Assembly: GCA_016285515.1 (NCBI GenBank)
Contig: JAEEQW010000001.1
Coordinates: forward strand, 248,001 to 312,000
DNA from: Bacteroidales bacterium
GTDB taxonomy: Bacteria; Bacteroidota; Bacteroidia; Bacteroidales; BM520
Length of the DNA stretch: 64,000 nucleotides
Reading direction: 5' to 3'
Within the stretch, counting starts at the first letter, position 1. Each line of letters begins with the position of its first letter. A program made the translations under genes and the position numbers. Positions 28,777-40,466 of the stretch are shown here, in pieces. Below the pieces are notes generated by a model. That model had not been told where the DNA came from. It made no database searches and saw only the letters and a program-made list of their open reading frames with translations.

Positions 28777-29556
28777 ATGTATTTGAAGTCTGATCAGGAA
28801 ATAGAATTGATGAGAGCAAGTGCTCTCCTTGTAAGCAAGACTCTTGCCACAGTAGGGCAGGAGATACGTCCCGGTGTTTCAACCAAATATCTGGACAAAA
28901 TAGGAGAGACATTCATCAGAGATAACGGAGCTGTGCCGAGTTTCCTCAATTTCTGCGGATACCCGGCAAGCCTCTGCATCTCTGTTAATGAGACTGTCGT
29001 TCATGGAATTCCTGATGAGAAAATAATAATCAAGGAAGGTGACATTGTTTCAGTGGATTGTGGTGTGATATTGAACGGATGGCATGGCGATTCAGCCTAC
29101 ACTTTTGCATGCGGGGAAGTTTCTCCGGAGGTTCAGCATCTGCTTGATGTTACACGCCAATCCCTTGAACTCGGAATCGAAAAGGCAGTTGCAGGGAACA
29201 GAGTCGGCGATATCGGATACGCTATCCAGTCTTATTGTGAGGCTGAAGGTTTAGGCGTGGTCAGAGATCTTGTCGGTCACGGAATAGGCCGTGACATGCA
29301 CGAGGAGCCGGAAATTCCCAACTACGGTCGCCGCGGTACGGGTCATCTGCTTAAGGAAGGTATGGTGATTTGCATCGAACCTATGATAAACATGGGGACC
29401 TATCGTGTGACTATTTCCGAGAAAGACGGGTGGACAGTTAAAACTGCCGACCATCTCCCGTCAGCACATTTCGAGAAACAACTCGCTGTCAGAAAAAATC
29501 ATGCGGATGTTCTGACAAGTTATGATGAAATTAATAAAATATTAAAGAAACAGTAA
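28777..29556 (+). CDS. map: Type I methionine aminopeptidase
   Basis: 259 residues. Metal ligands are visible in [19 protein letters not shown] (two Asp), [16 protein letters not shown] (His), VICIEPMIN (Glu) and the last AHFEKQLAV (Glu). Removes initiator Met from new proteins. Its place between secY and infA is common. Confidence 0.97.
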   Translation: MYLKSDQEIELMRASALLVSKTLATVGQEIRPGVSTKYLDKIGETFIRDNGAVPSFLNFCGYPASLCISVNETVVHGIPDEKIIIKEGDIVSVDCGVILNGWHGDSAYTFACGEVSPEVQHLLDVTRQSLELGIEKAVAGNRVGDIGYAIQSYCEAEGLGVVRDLVGHGIGRDMHEEPEIPNYGRRGTGHLLKEGMVICIEPMINMGTYRVTISEKDGWTVKTADHLPSAHFEKQLAVRKNHADVLTSYDEINKILKKQ

Positions 29557-29561
29557 AACGT

Positions 29562-29780
29562 ATGGCTAAACAACTGTCAATAGAACAAGATGGCACTGTG
29601 ATAGAATCTCTTGGCAATGCAATGTTCAGAGTTGAACTTGAAAACGGGCATAAGATTATTGCCCATATCTCAGGCAAAATGAGGATGCATTACATAAGAA
29701 TACTTCCCGGTGACAAGGTGAAGCTTGAAATGTCGCCTTACGATTTATCTAAAGGAAGAATAATTTTAAGATATAAGTAA
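29562..29780 (+). CDS. infA: Translation initiation factor IF-1
   Basis: 72 residues, S1/OB fold: [24 protein letters not shown], then [33 protein letters not shown]. Binds the ribosomal A site during initiation. Confidence 0.97.
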   Translation: MAKQLSIEQDGTVIESLGNAMFRVELENGHKIIAHISGKMRMHYIRILPGDKVKLEMSPYDLSKGRIILRYK

Positions 29781-29781
29781 T

Positions 29782-29898
29782 ATGAAAGTAAGAACCTCAG
29801 TAAAAAAACGTAATGACGATTGTAAACTCGTTCGCAGAAAAGGACGTTTGTATATGATTTGTAAAAAGAATCCTAAATTAAAATCAAGACAACATTAA
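29782..29898 (+). CDS. rpmJ: 50S ribosomal protein L36
   Basis: 38 residues from ATG at 29782: [38 protein letters not shown]. The first Cys of the zinc-type protein is replaced (NDDC), so the zinc site is incomplete. Too short for automated detection. Confidence 0.95.
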   Translation: MKVRTSVKKRNDDCKLVRRKGRLYMICKKNPKLKSRQH

Positions 29899-29917
29899 AG
29901 ACAAAATTAATTAATAT

Positions 29918-30298
29918 ATGGCAAGAATTGCAGGTATTGACATACCAAAAAACAAACAGGGTCAAATAAGTCTGACCTACATATTCGGTATCGGCAGGAA
30001 TCGTTCACGCGAAATCCTTGACAAGGCCGGTGTACCATATGAAAAGAAGGTTGAAGACTGGACCGATGACGAGATAACAAAGATTCGTACCATCATCGGT
30101 GAAAACTACCGCGTAGAAGGTGAACTTCGTACAGAAATCTCTATGAACATCAAACGACTGATGGATATCGGTTGCTATAGAGGTATCAGACATCGTATTG
30201 GCTTGCCTGTCCGTGGACAGAGCACGAAGAACAACGCACGTACTCGTAAGGGTCGTAAGAAAACCGTTGCTAATAAGAAAAAAGCTCCTAAAGGATAA
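29918..30298 (+). CDS. rpsM: 30S ribosomal protein S13
   Basis: 126 residues, uS13: [26 protein letters not shown] and [27 protein letters not shown] with the conserved RG(I/L)RHR and RTRKG. In the 30S head, contacting the large subunit. Confidence 0.97.
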   Translation: MARIAGIDIPKNKQGQISLTYIFGIGRNRSREILDKAGVPYEKKVEDWTDDEITKIRTIIGENYRVEGELRTEISMNIKRLMDIGCYRGIRHRIGLPVRGQSTKNNARTRKGRKKTVANKKKAPKG

Positions 30299-30331
30299 AA
30301 TTAGAATTAACACAACAGTAATAGTTATATT

Positions 30332-30724
30332 ATGGCTAAAGCAAAAAGTAAAGTTACAAAAAAGAGAGTTGTTAAGATCGAACCGACAGGAAATGCTTAT
30401 GTTACGGCTTCTTTCAACAACATAATAATATCTCTGACAAATACTGCAGGACAGGTTATTGCATGGTCATCAGCCGGAAAGATGGGCTTCAAGGGCTCAA
30501 AGAAGAACACCCCTTACGCTGGTCAGAGAGCTGCAGAGGACTGCTCAAAAGCCGCTTACGACCTTGGACTTAGAAAAGTCAAGGTATATGTCAAGGGACC
30601 CGGCTCAGGCAGAGAATCAGCCATCCGTCAGATCCATACAAGCGGCATCGAAGTAACTGAAATCATCGATGTCACCCCATTACCACACAACGGTTGCCGT
30701 CCTCCAAAAAGAAGAAGAGTTTAA
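30332..30724 (+). CDS. rpsK: 30S ribosomal protein S11
   Basis: 130 residues, uS11: [41 protein letters not shown] and the final [13 protein letters not shown]. Lies on the 30S platform. Confidence 0.97.
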   Translation: MAKAKSKVTKKRVVKIEPTGNAYVTASFNNIIISLTNTAGQVIAWSSAGKMGFKGSKKNTPYAGQRAAEDCSKAAYDLGLRKVKVYVKGPGSGRESAIRQIHTSGIEVTEIIDVTPLPHNGCRPPKRRRV

Positions 30725-30756
30725 TTTATAGTAATCTAATTTAAAAAACAATTTTT

Positions 30757-31362
30757 ATGGCAAGATATATTGGCCCAAAATCTAGAATAGCTCGTAAATT
30801 CAATGAGCCTATTTATGGTCCTGATAAGTATTTCGAAAAGAAAAAGTACGCCCCAGGTATGCATGGCGCTAACAAAAGAAGAAAGAAACTTTCGGAATAT
30901 GGTATGCAGCTTCAAGAAAAACAAAAAGCTAAATATACTTACGGGATCCTTGAACGTCAATTCAGAAACACTTTCGAAAAAGCTTCCCGCAAGGGCGGCG
31001 TTACCGGTACATGGCTTCTGAGATTGATTGAAGCAAGATTGGATAATACTGTATACCGTCTGGGAATTGCCCCGACTCGTGCCGCTGCTCGACAGTTAGT
31101 ATCTCATCGCCACATAGTTGTTAACGACAAAGTCGTCAACATACCTTCATATCAATTAAAACCTGGTGATATCGTAAGCGTTAGAGAAAGATCCAAGTCG
31201 CTGGAAGTTATTACTAACTCCCTCGCTGGCTGCAGCCACCAATACCCATGGCTTGAATGGGACGAAAACCTCAAGAGCGGTAAGTTTATGAACTACCCTG
31301 AAAGAGAACAAATCCCAGAAACAATACAAGAACAACTCATCGTTGAATTGTATTCTAAGTAA
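30757..31362 (+). CDS. rpsD: 30S ribosomal protein S4
   Basis: 201 residues, uS4: [33 protein letters not shown], and an S4 RNA-binding domain [27 protein letters not shown]. Nucleates 30S assembly; in other phyla it represses the alpha operon. Confidence 0.97.
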   Translation: MARYIGPKSRIARKFNEPIYGPDKYFEKKKYAPGMHGANKRRKKLSEYGMQLQEKQKAKYTYGILERQFRNTFEKASRKGGVTGTWLLRLIEARLDNTVYRLGIAPTRAAARQLVSHRHIVVNDKVVNIPSYQLKPGDIVSVRERSKSLEVITNSLAGCSHQYPWLEWDENLKSGKFMNYPEREQIPETIQEQLIVELYSK

Positions 31363-31385
31363 TAATCAATTTTAAACTGTTACAA

Positions 31386-32378
31386 ATGTCAATTTTAGCA
31401 TTCCAAAAACCTGATAAGGTAATAATGGTCGAATCGACCGATTTCCACGGCTCTTTCGAGTTCCGACCACTTGAACCTGGCTTCGGCATTACTATCGGGA
31501 ACGCCCTCAGAAGAATTCTCCTCTCCTCGTTGGAAGGCTTCGCCATCACCTCAATCAGAATTGATGGAGTCGAACATGAATTCGCTTCTATTAAAGGCGT
31601 GATAGAAGACGTTACTGATATTATCCTTAACTTCAAACAGGTACGCTTCCGCCAACAAGTTGAAGGCGAAAACACTGAAAAAGTTAGAGTGGTTATCGGT
31701 GACCAGTCTGTCTTTAAAGCTGGTGACATCAACAAGTTCCTCAATAACTTCCAAGTTCTTAACCCGGACCTTGAAATTTGTCACATGGAACCTAATATCA
31801 AGCTTAATATCGAATTGACTATCCAAAAGGGTAGAGGCTATGTGTCGGCTGACGAAAACAAACAGCCTAACCAACCTTACGGCGTTATCGCTATCGACTC
31901 TATTTACACTCCTATCAGAAACGTCCAGTTCAAAGTGGAAAATTACCGCGTCGAACAGAAAACCGACTACGAAAAGCTGATTATAAATATCGATACTGAT
32001 GGCTCTATCCACCCGGAAGATGCTCTTAAAGATGCAGCTAAAATATTAATCCAACACTTCCTCCTCTTCTCGGATGAAAACATCTCCATCGAAGTCGAAG
32101 AAAAATCTGTAACAGAAGAATTCGACGAAAGTACCCTGCACATGCGTCAACTCCTGAAAACCAAACTTACCGACCTCGACTTGTCAGTAAGAGCTCTTAA
32201 CTGCCTCAAACAGGCTGAAGTTGAAACATTGGGTCAACTCGTAACTTACAACAAAGCTGATCTCCTCAAGTTCAGAAACTTCGGTAGAAAATCTCTTACC
32301 GAACTCGAAAAACTTGTGAAATCGAAAAATTTGGATTTTGGTATGAATACCGCAAAATATAAACTAGATAAGGATTAA
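31386..32378 (+). CDS. rpoA: RNA polymerase subunit alpha
   Basis: 330 residues. The N-terminal domain has the dimer motif [26 protein letters not shown]; the C-terminal domain has [35 protein letters not shown] linker near 230-250 joins them. Assembles the polymerase core and contacts activators. Confidence 0.98.
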   Translation: MSILAFQKPDKVIMVESTDFHGSFEFRPLEPGFGITIGNALRRILLSSLEGFAITSIRIDGVEHEFASIKGVIEDVTDIILNFKQVRFRQQVEGENTEKVRVVIGDQSVFKAGDINKFLNNFQVLNPDLEICHMEPNIKLNIELTIQKGRGYVSADENKQPNQPYGVIAIDSIYTPIRNVQFKVENYRVEQKTDYEKLIINIDTDGSIHPEDALKDAAKILIQHFLLFSDENISIEVEEKSVTEEFDESTLHMRQLLKTKLTDLDLSVRALNCLKQAEVETLGQLVTYNKADLLKFRNFGRKSLTELEKLVKSKNLDFGMNTAKYKLDKD

Positions 32379-32383
32379 TTGAT

Positions 32384-34164
<1,781 letters not shown>

Positions 34165-34186
34165 GATTCGGATTTTAGTTAAGAAA

Positions 34187-34231
34187 ATAAAAGCCGCCTG
34201 TTCGTTTTAATGAATGGACGGCTTTTTTATT
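34187..34231 (+). terminator. Rho-independent terminator of the ribosomal supercluster
   Basis: AAAAGCCG..CTGTTC at about 34189-34203 pairs with GAATGG..CGGCTTTT at about 34212-34226, followed by a T-rich run. It ends the long plus-strand unit after eno and sits just before the convergent SDR gene. Confidence 0.85.
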
Positions 34232-34249
34232 TTGTCACTCAACCTGCAA

Positions 34250-35050
34250 CTACAGTTTGTAGTATGCTCCCAGGATTTTGGCGTACCATGACGGAGGTAG
34301 GATTTTCTTAACGAACACTGAGAGCTTCTGAACCGGCGAAGCTATCGTATATCCATACTTCGGCCTTTTTGCATTTACAATCTTATTTATTTTTTTTGCT
34401 AAAACAATGGGCTTTAGTCCGCCGTTTTCATCATGTTCGATACTGTCCATCGATTTGGCGTAGGACTTATATACGTTCAACGCTTCCGGATCGTCTGTTT
34501 TTCTGCGATTTGACGTGAATCCGGTACTGAAATCTCCTGGACGAATTACAACCACTTTTATCCCGAAATTGCGTGTTTCGAGACGCAGAGCTTCGCAATA
34601 GCCTTCAATAGCGTATTTGCTCGCTGAATAGAAACCTTGAAACGGAAGCCCCATCAGGCCGCCAATTGAACTGATGGCAATGATTTTGCCTGAACCTTGT
34701 TTGCGCATTATCGGAAGAACAGCCTTCACACATCTTACAAGTCCCATGAAATTGGTGTCAACCTGTGCTTTTACATCTTCTTCGGTTGAAAATTCTATCG
34801 GACCGCCTATTCCCATACCGGCGTTGTTGATGAGTATGTCAATTCTTCCTTCTTTGTCAAAAATGGTTTTAACGGCATTGTTGACCTCATCAGAATTGCG
34901 TACGTCAAGTTTAATGTATTGGATACCCGGAATAAGTTCGGTGTCATGTCTGATGGTGCCATATACTTTATGCCCCTTGGCAGCCAATAGTTTTGCTGTC
35001 TCTAAACCGAATCCCGAAGATATCCCTGTGATGAAAATGACCATTTTCAA
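34250..35050 (-). CDS. Short-chain dehydrogenase/reductase
   Basis: 266 residues. The cofactor motif is ITGISSGFGLETAKLL (TGxxxGxG), then NNAGMGIGG and the catalytic YSASK after ISSIGG. The C-terminal 40 residues form an extension (SPVQKLSVFVKKILPPSWYAK) with a hydrophobic helix. It lies 90 bases downstream of the palmitoyltransferase-like gene on the same strand. This suggests it could reduce the 3-keto product of that enzyme (3-ketosphinganine), but the assignment is by neighbourhood only. Confidence 0.8.
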   Translation of the reverse strand: MKMVIFITGISSGFGLETAKLLAAKGHKVYGTIRHDTELIPGIQYIKLDVRNSDEVNNAVKTIFDKEGRIDILINNAGMGIGGPIEFSTEEDVKAQVDTNFMGLVRCVKAVLPIMRKQGSGKIIAISSIGGLMGLPFQGFYSASKYAIEGYCEALRLETRNFGIKVVVIRPGDFSTGFTSNRRKTDDPEALNVYKSYAKSMDSIEHDENGGLKPIVLAKKINKIVNAKRPKYGYTIASPVQKLSVFVKKILPPSWYAKILGAYYKL

Positions 35051-35140
35051 TATTGTTGTTATTGTAATGACGAATGAGGCATATTATATGCAAATATACG
35101 CAGGAGCAAGTTGTTTGCCACTACGTGTATTATCATTCAT

Positions 35141-36328
35141 CTATGAAATTATGCCGAATTTCTTGAAAATTTTTGTGATCTTGTCGATTGCTATGTCAAC
35201 TTGCTCGAAAGTATGCGTTGCCATCAGCGAGAAACGAATCATGGTGTCGTTGTTTGGCACTGCCGGTGCAACAATTGGATTTGCGAAAATACCCTCTTCC
35301 AAAAGTTCATTGCTAATATACAGGGATTTTTCGGTATCACGGACAAATAGAGGTATGATTGGAGTTTCCGTGTGACCGATGTCGAAACCTCTGTCCTTGA
35401 ATTGTTTTGCTGAGTAATTTGTAAGATCCCAAAGATGTTGGATTCTTTCCGGTTCACTGAGCATGATGTCAATGGCTTTGCTTACCGAGGCAACGTTTGC
35501 CGGTGCCATACTTGCGCTGAAAATAAGAGAGCGAGATGTATGTTTCAAATAATCTATGACGATATTGTCGGATGCGATAAAGCCGCCGAGTGAGCCGAAT
35601 GACTTTGAAAAAGTTCCCATTATCAGGTCTGTCTTGTCGGTCAGTCCGAAATGTGAAGCAGTCCCTCTGCCGTGGTCACCGAGGACGCCTATTGAGTGGG
35701 CATCATCGACCATTATGTTTGCATGATATTTTTCAGCGAGTTCAACGATTGCCGGGAGTTTTGCAATGTCGCCTTCCATTGAGAAGATACCGTCAACAAC
35801 AATAACTTTCACGCTTGAAGGTCTGCAAAGTTTCAGCTTTGCTTCCAAGTCAGCCATGTCGTTGTGGGCAAATTTGAATACCTTGCCGAATGACAGGCGG
35901 CTGCCTTCAATAATTGATGCGTGGTCAAGCCTGTCAAGAAGAAGATAATCCTCACGACCGCAAAGATCTGAAACAACACCCAAGTTAACTTGGAAACCGG
36001 TGCTGAAACACACTGCCTGTTCTTTGCCAACTAATTTGGCAAGCTTGTCTTCAAGTTCTACATGAATGTCAAGGGTTCCATTGAGAAAACGTGATCCGGA
36101 ACAACTTGTCCCATATTTTTTTGTGGCTGCGATTGCTGCTTCTTTTAATCTCGGATCATTTGATAATCCTAAGTAACTGTTAGAGCCGAACATCAGAATG
36201 TCTTTCCCATTAATCTTTACCACCGTGCCCTGTTCCGACTCAATTGCTCTGTAGTAGGGATACATCCCCTTATCTATTGCTTCCTTATATGCTGTGAATT
36301 TAGCACACGATTGTTGAAGTAAATTCAT
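35141..36328 (-). CDS. spt: Serine palmitoyltransferase-like alpha-oxoamine synthase
   Basis: 395 residues, PLP fold type I. Features: NSYLGLSNDPRLKEAA, GTSCSGSRFLNGTLDIHVELE, DRLDHASIIEGSRLS, VDGIFSMEGD, VDDAHSIGVLG and the PLP-lysine motif GTFSKSFGSLGG. The family condenses an acyl-CoA with an amino acid; in Bacteroides this step makes sphingolipid precursors. 8-amino-7-oxononanoate synthase and KBL are close relatives, but the N-terminal region and the SDR neighbour favour serine palmitoyltransferase. Confidence 0.8.
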   Translation of the reverse strand: MNLLQQSCAKFTAYKEAIDKGMYPYYRAIESEQGTVVKINGKDILMFGSNSYLGLSNDPRLKEAAIAATKKYGTSCSGSRFLNGTLDIHVELEDKLAKLVGKEQAVCFSTGFQVNLGVVSDLCGREDYLLLDRLDHASIIEGSRLSFGKVFKFAHNDMADLEAKLKLCRPSSVKVIVVDGIFSMEGDIAKLPAIVELAEKYHANIMVDDAHSIGVLGDHGRGTASHFGLTDKTDLIMGTFSKSFGSLGGFIASDNIVIDYLKHTSRSLIFSASMAPANVASVSKAIDIMLSEPERIQHLWDLTNYSAKQFKDRGFDIGHTETPIIPLFVRDTEKSLYISNELLEEGIFANPIVAPAVPNNDTMIRFSLMATHTFEQVDIAIDKITKIFKKFGIIS

Positions 36329-36356
36329 ACTATAAGAATTTAGTTATTAAAACTTG

Positions 36357-36364
36357 CAAAATTA
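36357..36364 (-). promoter_or_regulatory. -7 box of the spt-SDR pair
   Basis: The minus strand reads TAATTTTG (complement of 36357-36364), about 29 bases before the spt ATG. A CAA 15 bp beyond it on the plus strand gives only a weak -33 box. The remainder of the 312-base gap holds this and the divergent promoter; nothing else is seen. Confidence 0.5.
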
Positions 36365-36502
36365 ATCTTTTTTATCTTACAATTAAAAAAACACTTGATT
36401 TTTTCAATGCAGAATCTGAAAATGTATTTTGATTTGGTGTGAAATAAATCATAATTCGTTGGGAATCAGCATTTAGGCAGATGAAGAAAAATAACCTGTT
36501 TC

Positions 36503-36536
36503 TTTGTGTAAAATTTTGCAATTATGCGTATTTTTG
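36503..36536 (+). promoter_or_regulatory. Promoter of the beta-barrel gene and possibly the rha operon
   Basis: TTTG at 36503-36506 and TATTTTTG at 36529-36536, 22 bp apart. The roughly 100-base leader contains a short ATG frame (36561-36635, 24 codons) that ends five bases before the gene start; I see no evidence that it is a regulated leader peptide. Confidence 0.55.
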
Positions 36537-36640
36537 CAATTTAACTTGTTATAATAAAATATGTCTGCTATGAAAAACGTTGCAAAAATAAATGGATTGC
36601 ATAGCCGGCTGTCAAGTTGGATAATTAATAATTAATCGAA

Positions 36641-37441
36641 ATGAAAAAGATAAGTTTATTTATAATAATTGCTGTCGCATTGTCATTGCTTCCTTTTGAC
36701 ACTATTGCTCAGCAGAAAGCTTTGAAAAAAGGTTATAGTACAACAAACTGGTGTGTTAGTGGCGTCAGTAAAAAAGGAAAAAAGTCCGGTTCTTCTTCAA
36801 CAGTTGGTTCTTCCAACATGTTTTTTGGAATAAAAGGCGGTGTTAATTTGGCAAGTATGTCGTATGTCGGTTTAAACCCTGATTATACTTATACGGTCAA
36901 GAGATTGCCGCTGCCATTTGGTGGTATATTCTTTGAATATGACAATCCAAGCGGACTTTCGATAATTCCAACTCTTCTTTTCAAAGAGGATGGTACAGGC
37001 TTAATAGTTAAAGATAGTACAAATCTGACCGAATATCAGTTGGTGACTAAAAATATTGATTTCACCCTGCCTATCGCATACGACATCTATATAACTGAAA
37101 ATTTTGCTCCTTTCATCTATATTGCACCTGATATAAGTTTTAGAATACTTGGGGATGAAATAACTTATGACAAGGGGAATAAAGGTTCAAGTTGTTATAG
37201 TTCGTTTAATTATGGAGCCAAAGCCGGTCTTGGTTTAAAATATATTCTGAATCTGGGTTCGTTGAAATGGCTTATCAGACTTGATGGGGCATATAATTTT
37301 GGACTCTCAAACACATTTGACGAATCGGAACTTGACAAATTAGAAGATTATCCTATTAAAGGTATGTGGAAAACTGAGGGAAATCACATGCGTAAAAACC
37401 GAGGCATTGAAGTGGGACTGTCTTTGGGTATAGGATTATAA
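36641..37441 (+). CDS. Outer-membrane beta-barrel (PorT-like) protein
   Basis: 266 residues with a signal peptide (ISLFIIIAVALSLLPFDTIAQ). A low-complexity Ser/Lys linker (about 40-60) precedes a barrel-like part with alternating hydrophobic strands: FFGIKGGVNLASMSYVG, GIFFEYDNPSGLSIIPTLLF, YGAKAGLGLKYIL, and a final GIEVGLSLGIGL. The pattern fits the PorT/outer membrane beta-barrel superfamily. No specific function is evident. It may share a transcript with the HerA-like gene 32 bases downstream. Confidence 0.65.
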   Translation: MKKISLFIIIAVALSLLPFDTIAQQKALKKGYSTTNWCVSGVSKKGKKSGSSSTVGSSNMFFGIKGGVNLASMSYVGLNPDYTYTVKRLPLPFGGIFFEYDNPSGLSIIPTLLFKEDGTGLIVKDSTNLTEYQLVTKNIDFTLPIAYDIYITENFAPFIYIAPDISFRILGDEITYDKGNKGSSCYSSFNYGAKAGLGLKYILNLGSLKWLIRLDGAYNFGLSNTFDESELDKLEDYPIKGMWKTEGNHMRKNRGIEVGLSLGIGL

Positions 37442-37473
37442 GAGACTTTATGGTTAGGAATAAGTGATAGAAT

Positions 37474-39003
37474 ATGTATATAGACAATAAAATCTTAATG
37501 GGCAGAGGTACGGAGTATGTGTATCTTTTGCCGAAAATGGCCAATCGCCACGGCCTCATTGCAGGTGCTACCGGAACTGGTAAGACAGTAACGTTGAAAG
37601 TGATGGCGGAATCGTTCAGTGAAATGGGTGTGCCGGTGTTTCTTGCTGATATAAAGGGCGATGTGTCGGGAATGTGCAAGAGCGGTTCAACCACTGAAAG
37701 CCTTGAGAAGCGTCTTGCAAAACTCGGCATCGAGAATTTTGAATACCATTCTTTCCCGACCGAGTTCTGGGATGTCTTCGGAGAATATGGCATTCCTGTT
37801 CGTACAACCATTTCAGAGATGGGTCCGGAACTTTTGGGCAGACTTATGGAACTTTCTGAGGTCCAGTGCGGTGTGCTTAACATCGTTTTCAGAGTGGCCG
37901 ATGATAATGGAATGTACCTCATCGACATCAAGGACTTGCGTTCCATGCTTGCTTATGTCGGGAAGCACAACAAGGAATATACCACTACATACGGCACTGT
38001 CTCGCCGCAGAGTATAGGGGCCATACAGCGTGCGCTGTTGCGTCTTGAAGATCAGGGCGCAGAGAAGTTCTTCGGTGAACCGGACCTCGAAATCAACGAC
38101 TGGCTTCGTCGTGATGACCACGGCAGAGGTTATATCAATATTCTTCACTGCGTGGAACTGTTCCAGAAACCGATGCTTTACTCAACGTTCATGCTTTGGA
38201 TGCTGACGAAGCTTTATGAAACTTTGCCTGAGGTTGGTGACCTTGACAAACCGAAGGTTGTTTTTTTCTTCGATGAGGCTCATCTGCTCTTCGCTGACTC
38301 GAGAAAAGCACTTCTTGACAAGATTGTCCAGGTTGTGAAATTAATCCGTTCAAAAGGCGTAGGCGTGTATTTCATCACTCAAAACCCTACCGATATTCCG
38401 GATCCGGTGCTTGCCCAGCTCGGCAATAAGGTTCAACATGCGCTGCGTGCCTATACTCCTTCCGAACTGAAGGTGGTAAAGGCTGCCGCACAGTCATTCC
38501 GCACCAATCCTGATTTTGATACCGAAACAGTGCTTACCGAACTCGGTACAGGTGAGGCACTTGTTTCATTCCTTGACGCTGACGGCAGACCTTCCATTGC
38601 ACAACGTGCAAAAATTCTTCCGCCTCAGAGCTATATGTCAACAATTGATGATGACCGCCGTAATGTTATAATCGAAAGCAGCGACCTGTATCCACGTTAT
38701 TATAAGTCTGTCGATCGCAGATCGGCATACGAAATCATCACTGAAGAGACGGAGAAGGAAAATTATCAGATTGAAGTCGCTAAAAAGAAGGAACTCGAGA
38801 GGAAGGAGAAACTTGAAGCTGAAAAGGAAGCCGAACGCAAGGCCAAGGCTAAAAAAACGTCATCTTCAAGCTCTAAAAAGACCACTACCCGCAAGAAAAA
38901 ATCATCGTTTGAGAAAGCTATTGACAGCGGCATGAACACTATAGGTCGCGAACTTGGCAAAAGTATCGTCAGAACTATACTTGGCGTTCTTAAGAACAAA
39001 TGA
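37474..39003 (+). CDS. HerA-like/DUF853 ATPase
   Basis: 509 residues. Walker A GATGTGKTVTL lies at about residue 31, Walker B VVFFFDEAHLLFAD at about 265, and VYFITQNPTDIPDPVLAQLGNKVQHALRAYTP (key ITQ and ALRAYTP) is the helicase-like part. The C-terminus is a Lys/Glu coiled coil and a basic Ser/Lys stretch, ending in a hydrophobic helix. The family is a hexameric DNA-pumping type ATPase of unknown role. Its stop overlaps the rhaB start by 4 bases, an unusual partnership. Confidence 0.85.
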   Translation: MYIDNKILMGRGTEYVYLLPKMANRHGLIAGATGTGKTVTLKVMAESFSEMGVPVFLADIKGDVSGMCKSGSTTESLEKRLAKLGIENFEYHSFPTEFWDVFGEYGIPVRTTISEMGPELLGRLMELSEVQCGVLNIVFRVADDNGMYLIDIKDLRSMLAYVGKHNKEYTTTYGTVSPQSIGAIQRALLRLEDQGAEKFFGEPDLEINDWLRRDDHGRGYINILHCVELFQKPMLYSTFMLWMLTKLYETLPEVGDLDKPKVVFFFDEAHLLFADSRKALLDKIVQVVKLIRSKGVGVYFITQNPTDIPDPVLAQLGNKVQHALRAYTPSELKVVKAAAQSFRTNPDFDTETVLTELGTGEALVSFLDADGRPSIAQRAKILPPQSYMSTIDDDRRNVIIESSDLYPRYYKSVDRRSAYEIITEETEKENYQIEVAKKKELERKEKLEAEKEAERKAKAKKTSSSSSKKTTTRKKKSSFEKAIDSGMNTIGRELGKSIVRTILGVLKNK

Positions 39004-40466
39004 TGGCACGCCACTTTTTCTCTGTTGACCTGGGTGCTACGAGCGGGCGTACTATCCTTGGAACTTTTTCGGACGAAAAGATACGGATGGAGGAAATCAA
39101 CCGTTTTCCAAACCATCTGATACATTGTAACGGGCACTATTACTGGGATATATACGAACTTTACCGCAATATTGTCGAAGGACTGAAAATTGTCGGACAA
39201 CGGAAGGACATCCAGTTGACATCCATAGGTATTGACACGTGGGGCTGTGATTTCACGCTTGTGGGCAAGGACGGTGGATTTCTGAGACTTCCTTATGCAT
39301 ATCGCGACACACATATTGCCGGTGCTGCTGAGAAATATTTCCGGCATTTCGACAGAGATAAATGCTATGAGAAAACCGGTATTCAGGTGATGGACTTCAA
39401 TTCTCTGTTTCAGTTTTATATTCTCAGACAAAACAACGATTCTGCTCTGGCTGCTGCCGACAAGATTCTATTTACACCGAATGCCATCAGCTATCTTCTG
39501 ACGGGCAACATGACTACTGAATATACCGTGGCTACCACAGGCCAGATTGTCAATGCAAGAACCAAACGGTTTGATGCTGAAATATTGCGGTCTGTCGGAC
39601 TGACTGAAGACAATTTCGGAAAGTTTGTCTATCCGGGCGAAACTATAGGGTATCTTACACCTGAAGTGCAGCAGCAGACCGGACTTGGTAATATTCCTGT
39701 GATTGCCGTGGGGACCCACGATACTGCATCGGCTGTGGCCGCAGTTCCTGCTGTCGAACCTGATTTCGCTTATCTGAGCAGTGGCACCTGGTCGTTGATG
39801 GGTATTGAAACTAAGGAACCTGTCATAAATAAGAGAGCTTGCGAGCTGAATTTCACCAATGAAGGTGGAGTGGAAGGCACTATCCGCGTGCTGAAGAACA
39901 TTTGCGGCATGTGGCTTTTGGAACGTTGCCGTGAAAACTGGCAGAAATACGATTATGATGAACTGATAAGTCAGGCACAATCGGCTGAGCCGTTCAGAAG
40001 TTTAATCAATCCTGATGACCCAATGTTCGCCATTCCTCAAAATATGGAAAATGCCATCAGACAGTATTGCCATCAGACTTCACAGCCCGTACCCTGCACT
40101 GTCGGAACTGTTGTCCGCTGTATTTTTGAAAGTCTTGCCCTGCGTTATCGTCAGGTGCTGGAAGCCCTCGATGAACTGTCAGGCAGACGCTCCACAGTGT
40201 TGCATATCATCGGTGGAGGCAGTTGCAACAATCTTCTCAACCAATGGACCGCCGACAGCATCGGACGTACCGTAATTGCTGGCCCATCCGAAGCTACAAC
40301 CCTCGGCAATATTATGATGCAGATACGCGCTGCTGAACCTGACACTAACATTTATCAGCTCCGTAGTATGATGACTAAAGGTCTGACACTTAATACTTTC
40401 GTTCCAAATCAGACACCTGCATGGAATCAGGCTTATAAGAAATTTATACAAATTACAACCATATGA
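39000..40466 (+). CDS. rhaB: Rhamnulokinase
   Basis: 488 residues, FGGY kinase family: FFSVDLGATSGRTILG at the start, IGIDTWGCDFTLVG, HDTASAVAAVP, SSGTWSLMGIE, and GGGSCNNLLNQWTADS. Phosphorylates L-rhamnulose. Two adjacent ATGs (39000, 39003) are possible starts; the first overlaps the upstream stop. The rhaA ATG overlaps its stop by 4 bases. Confidence 0.93.
   Translation: MMARHFFSVDLGATSGRTILGTFSDEKIRMEEINRFPNHLIHCNGHYYWDIYELYRNIVEGLKIVGQRKDIQLTSIGIDTWGCDFTLVGKDGGFLRLPYAYRDTHIAGAAEKYFRHFDRDKCYEKTGIQVMDFNSLFQFYILRQNNDSALAAADKILFTPNAISYLLTGNMTTEYTVATTGQIVNARTKRFDAEILRSVGLTEDNFGKFVYPGETIGYLTPEVQQQTGLGNIPVIAVGTHDTASAVAAVPAVEPDFAYLSSGTWSLMGIETKEPVINKRACELNFTNEGGVEGTIRVLKNICGMWLLERCRENWQKYDYDELISQAQSAEPFRSLINPDDPMFAIPQNMENAIRQYCHQTSQPVPCTVGTVVRCIFESLALRYRQVLEALDELSGRRSTVLHIIGGGSCNNLLNQWTADSIGRTVIAGPSEATTLGNIMMQIRAAEPDTNIYQLRSMMTKGLTLNTFVPNQTPAWNQAYKKFIQITTI

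Noticed and set aside
36561-36635. 24-codon leader peptide before the beta-barrel gene
   Set aside because: No codon bias, repeated residues or attenuator structure supports it.
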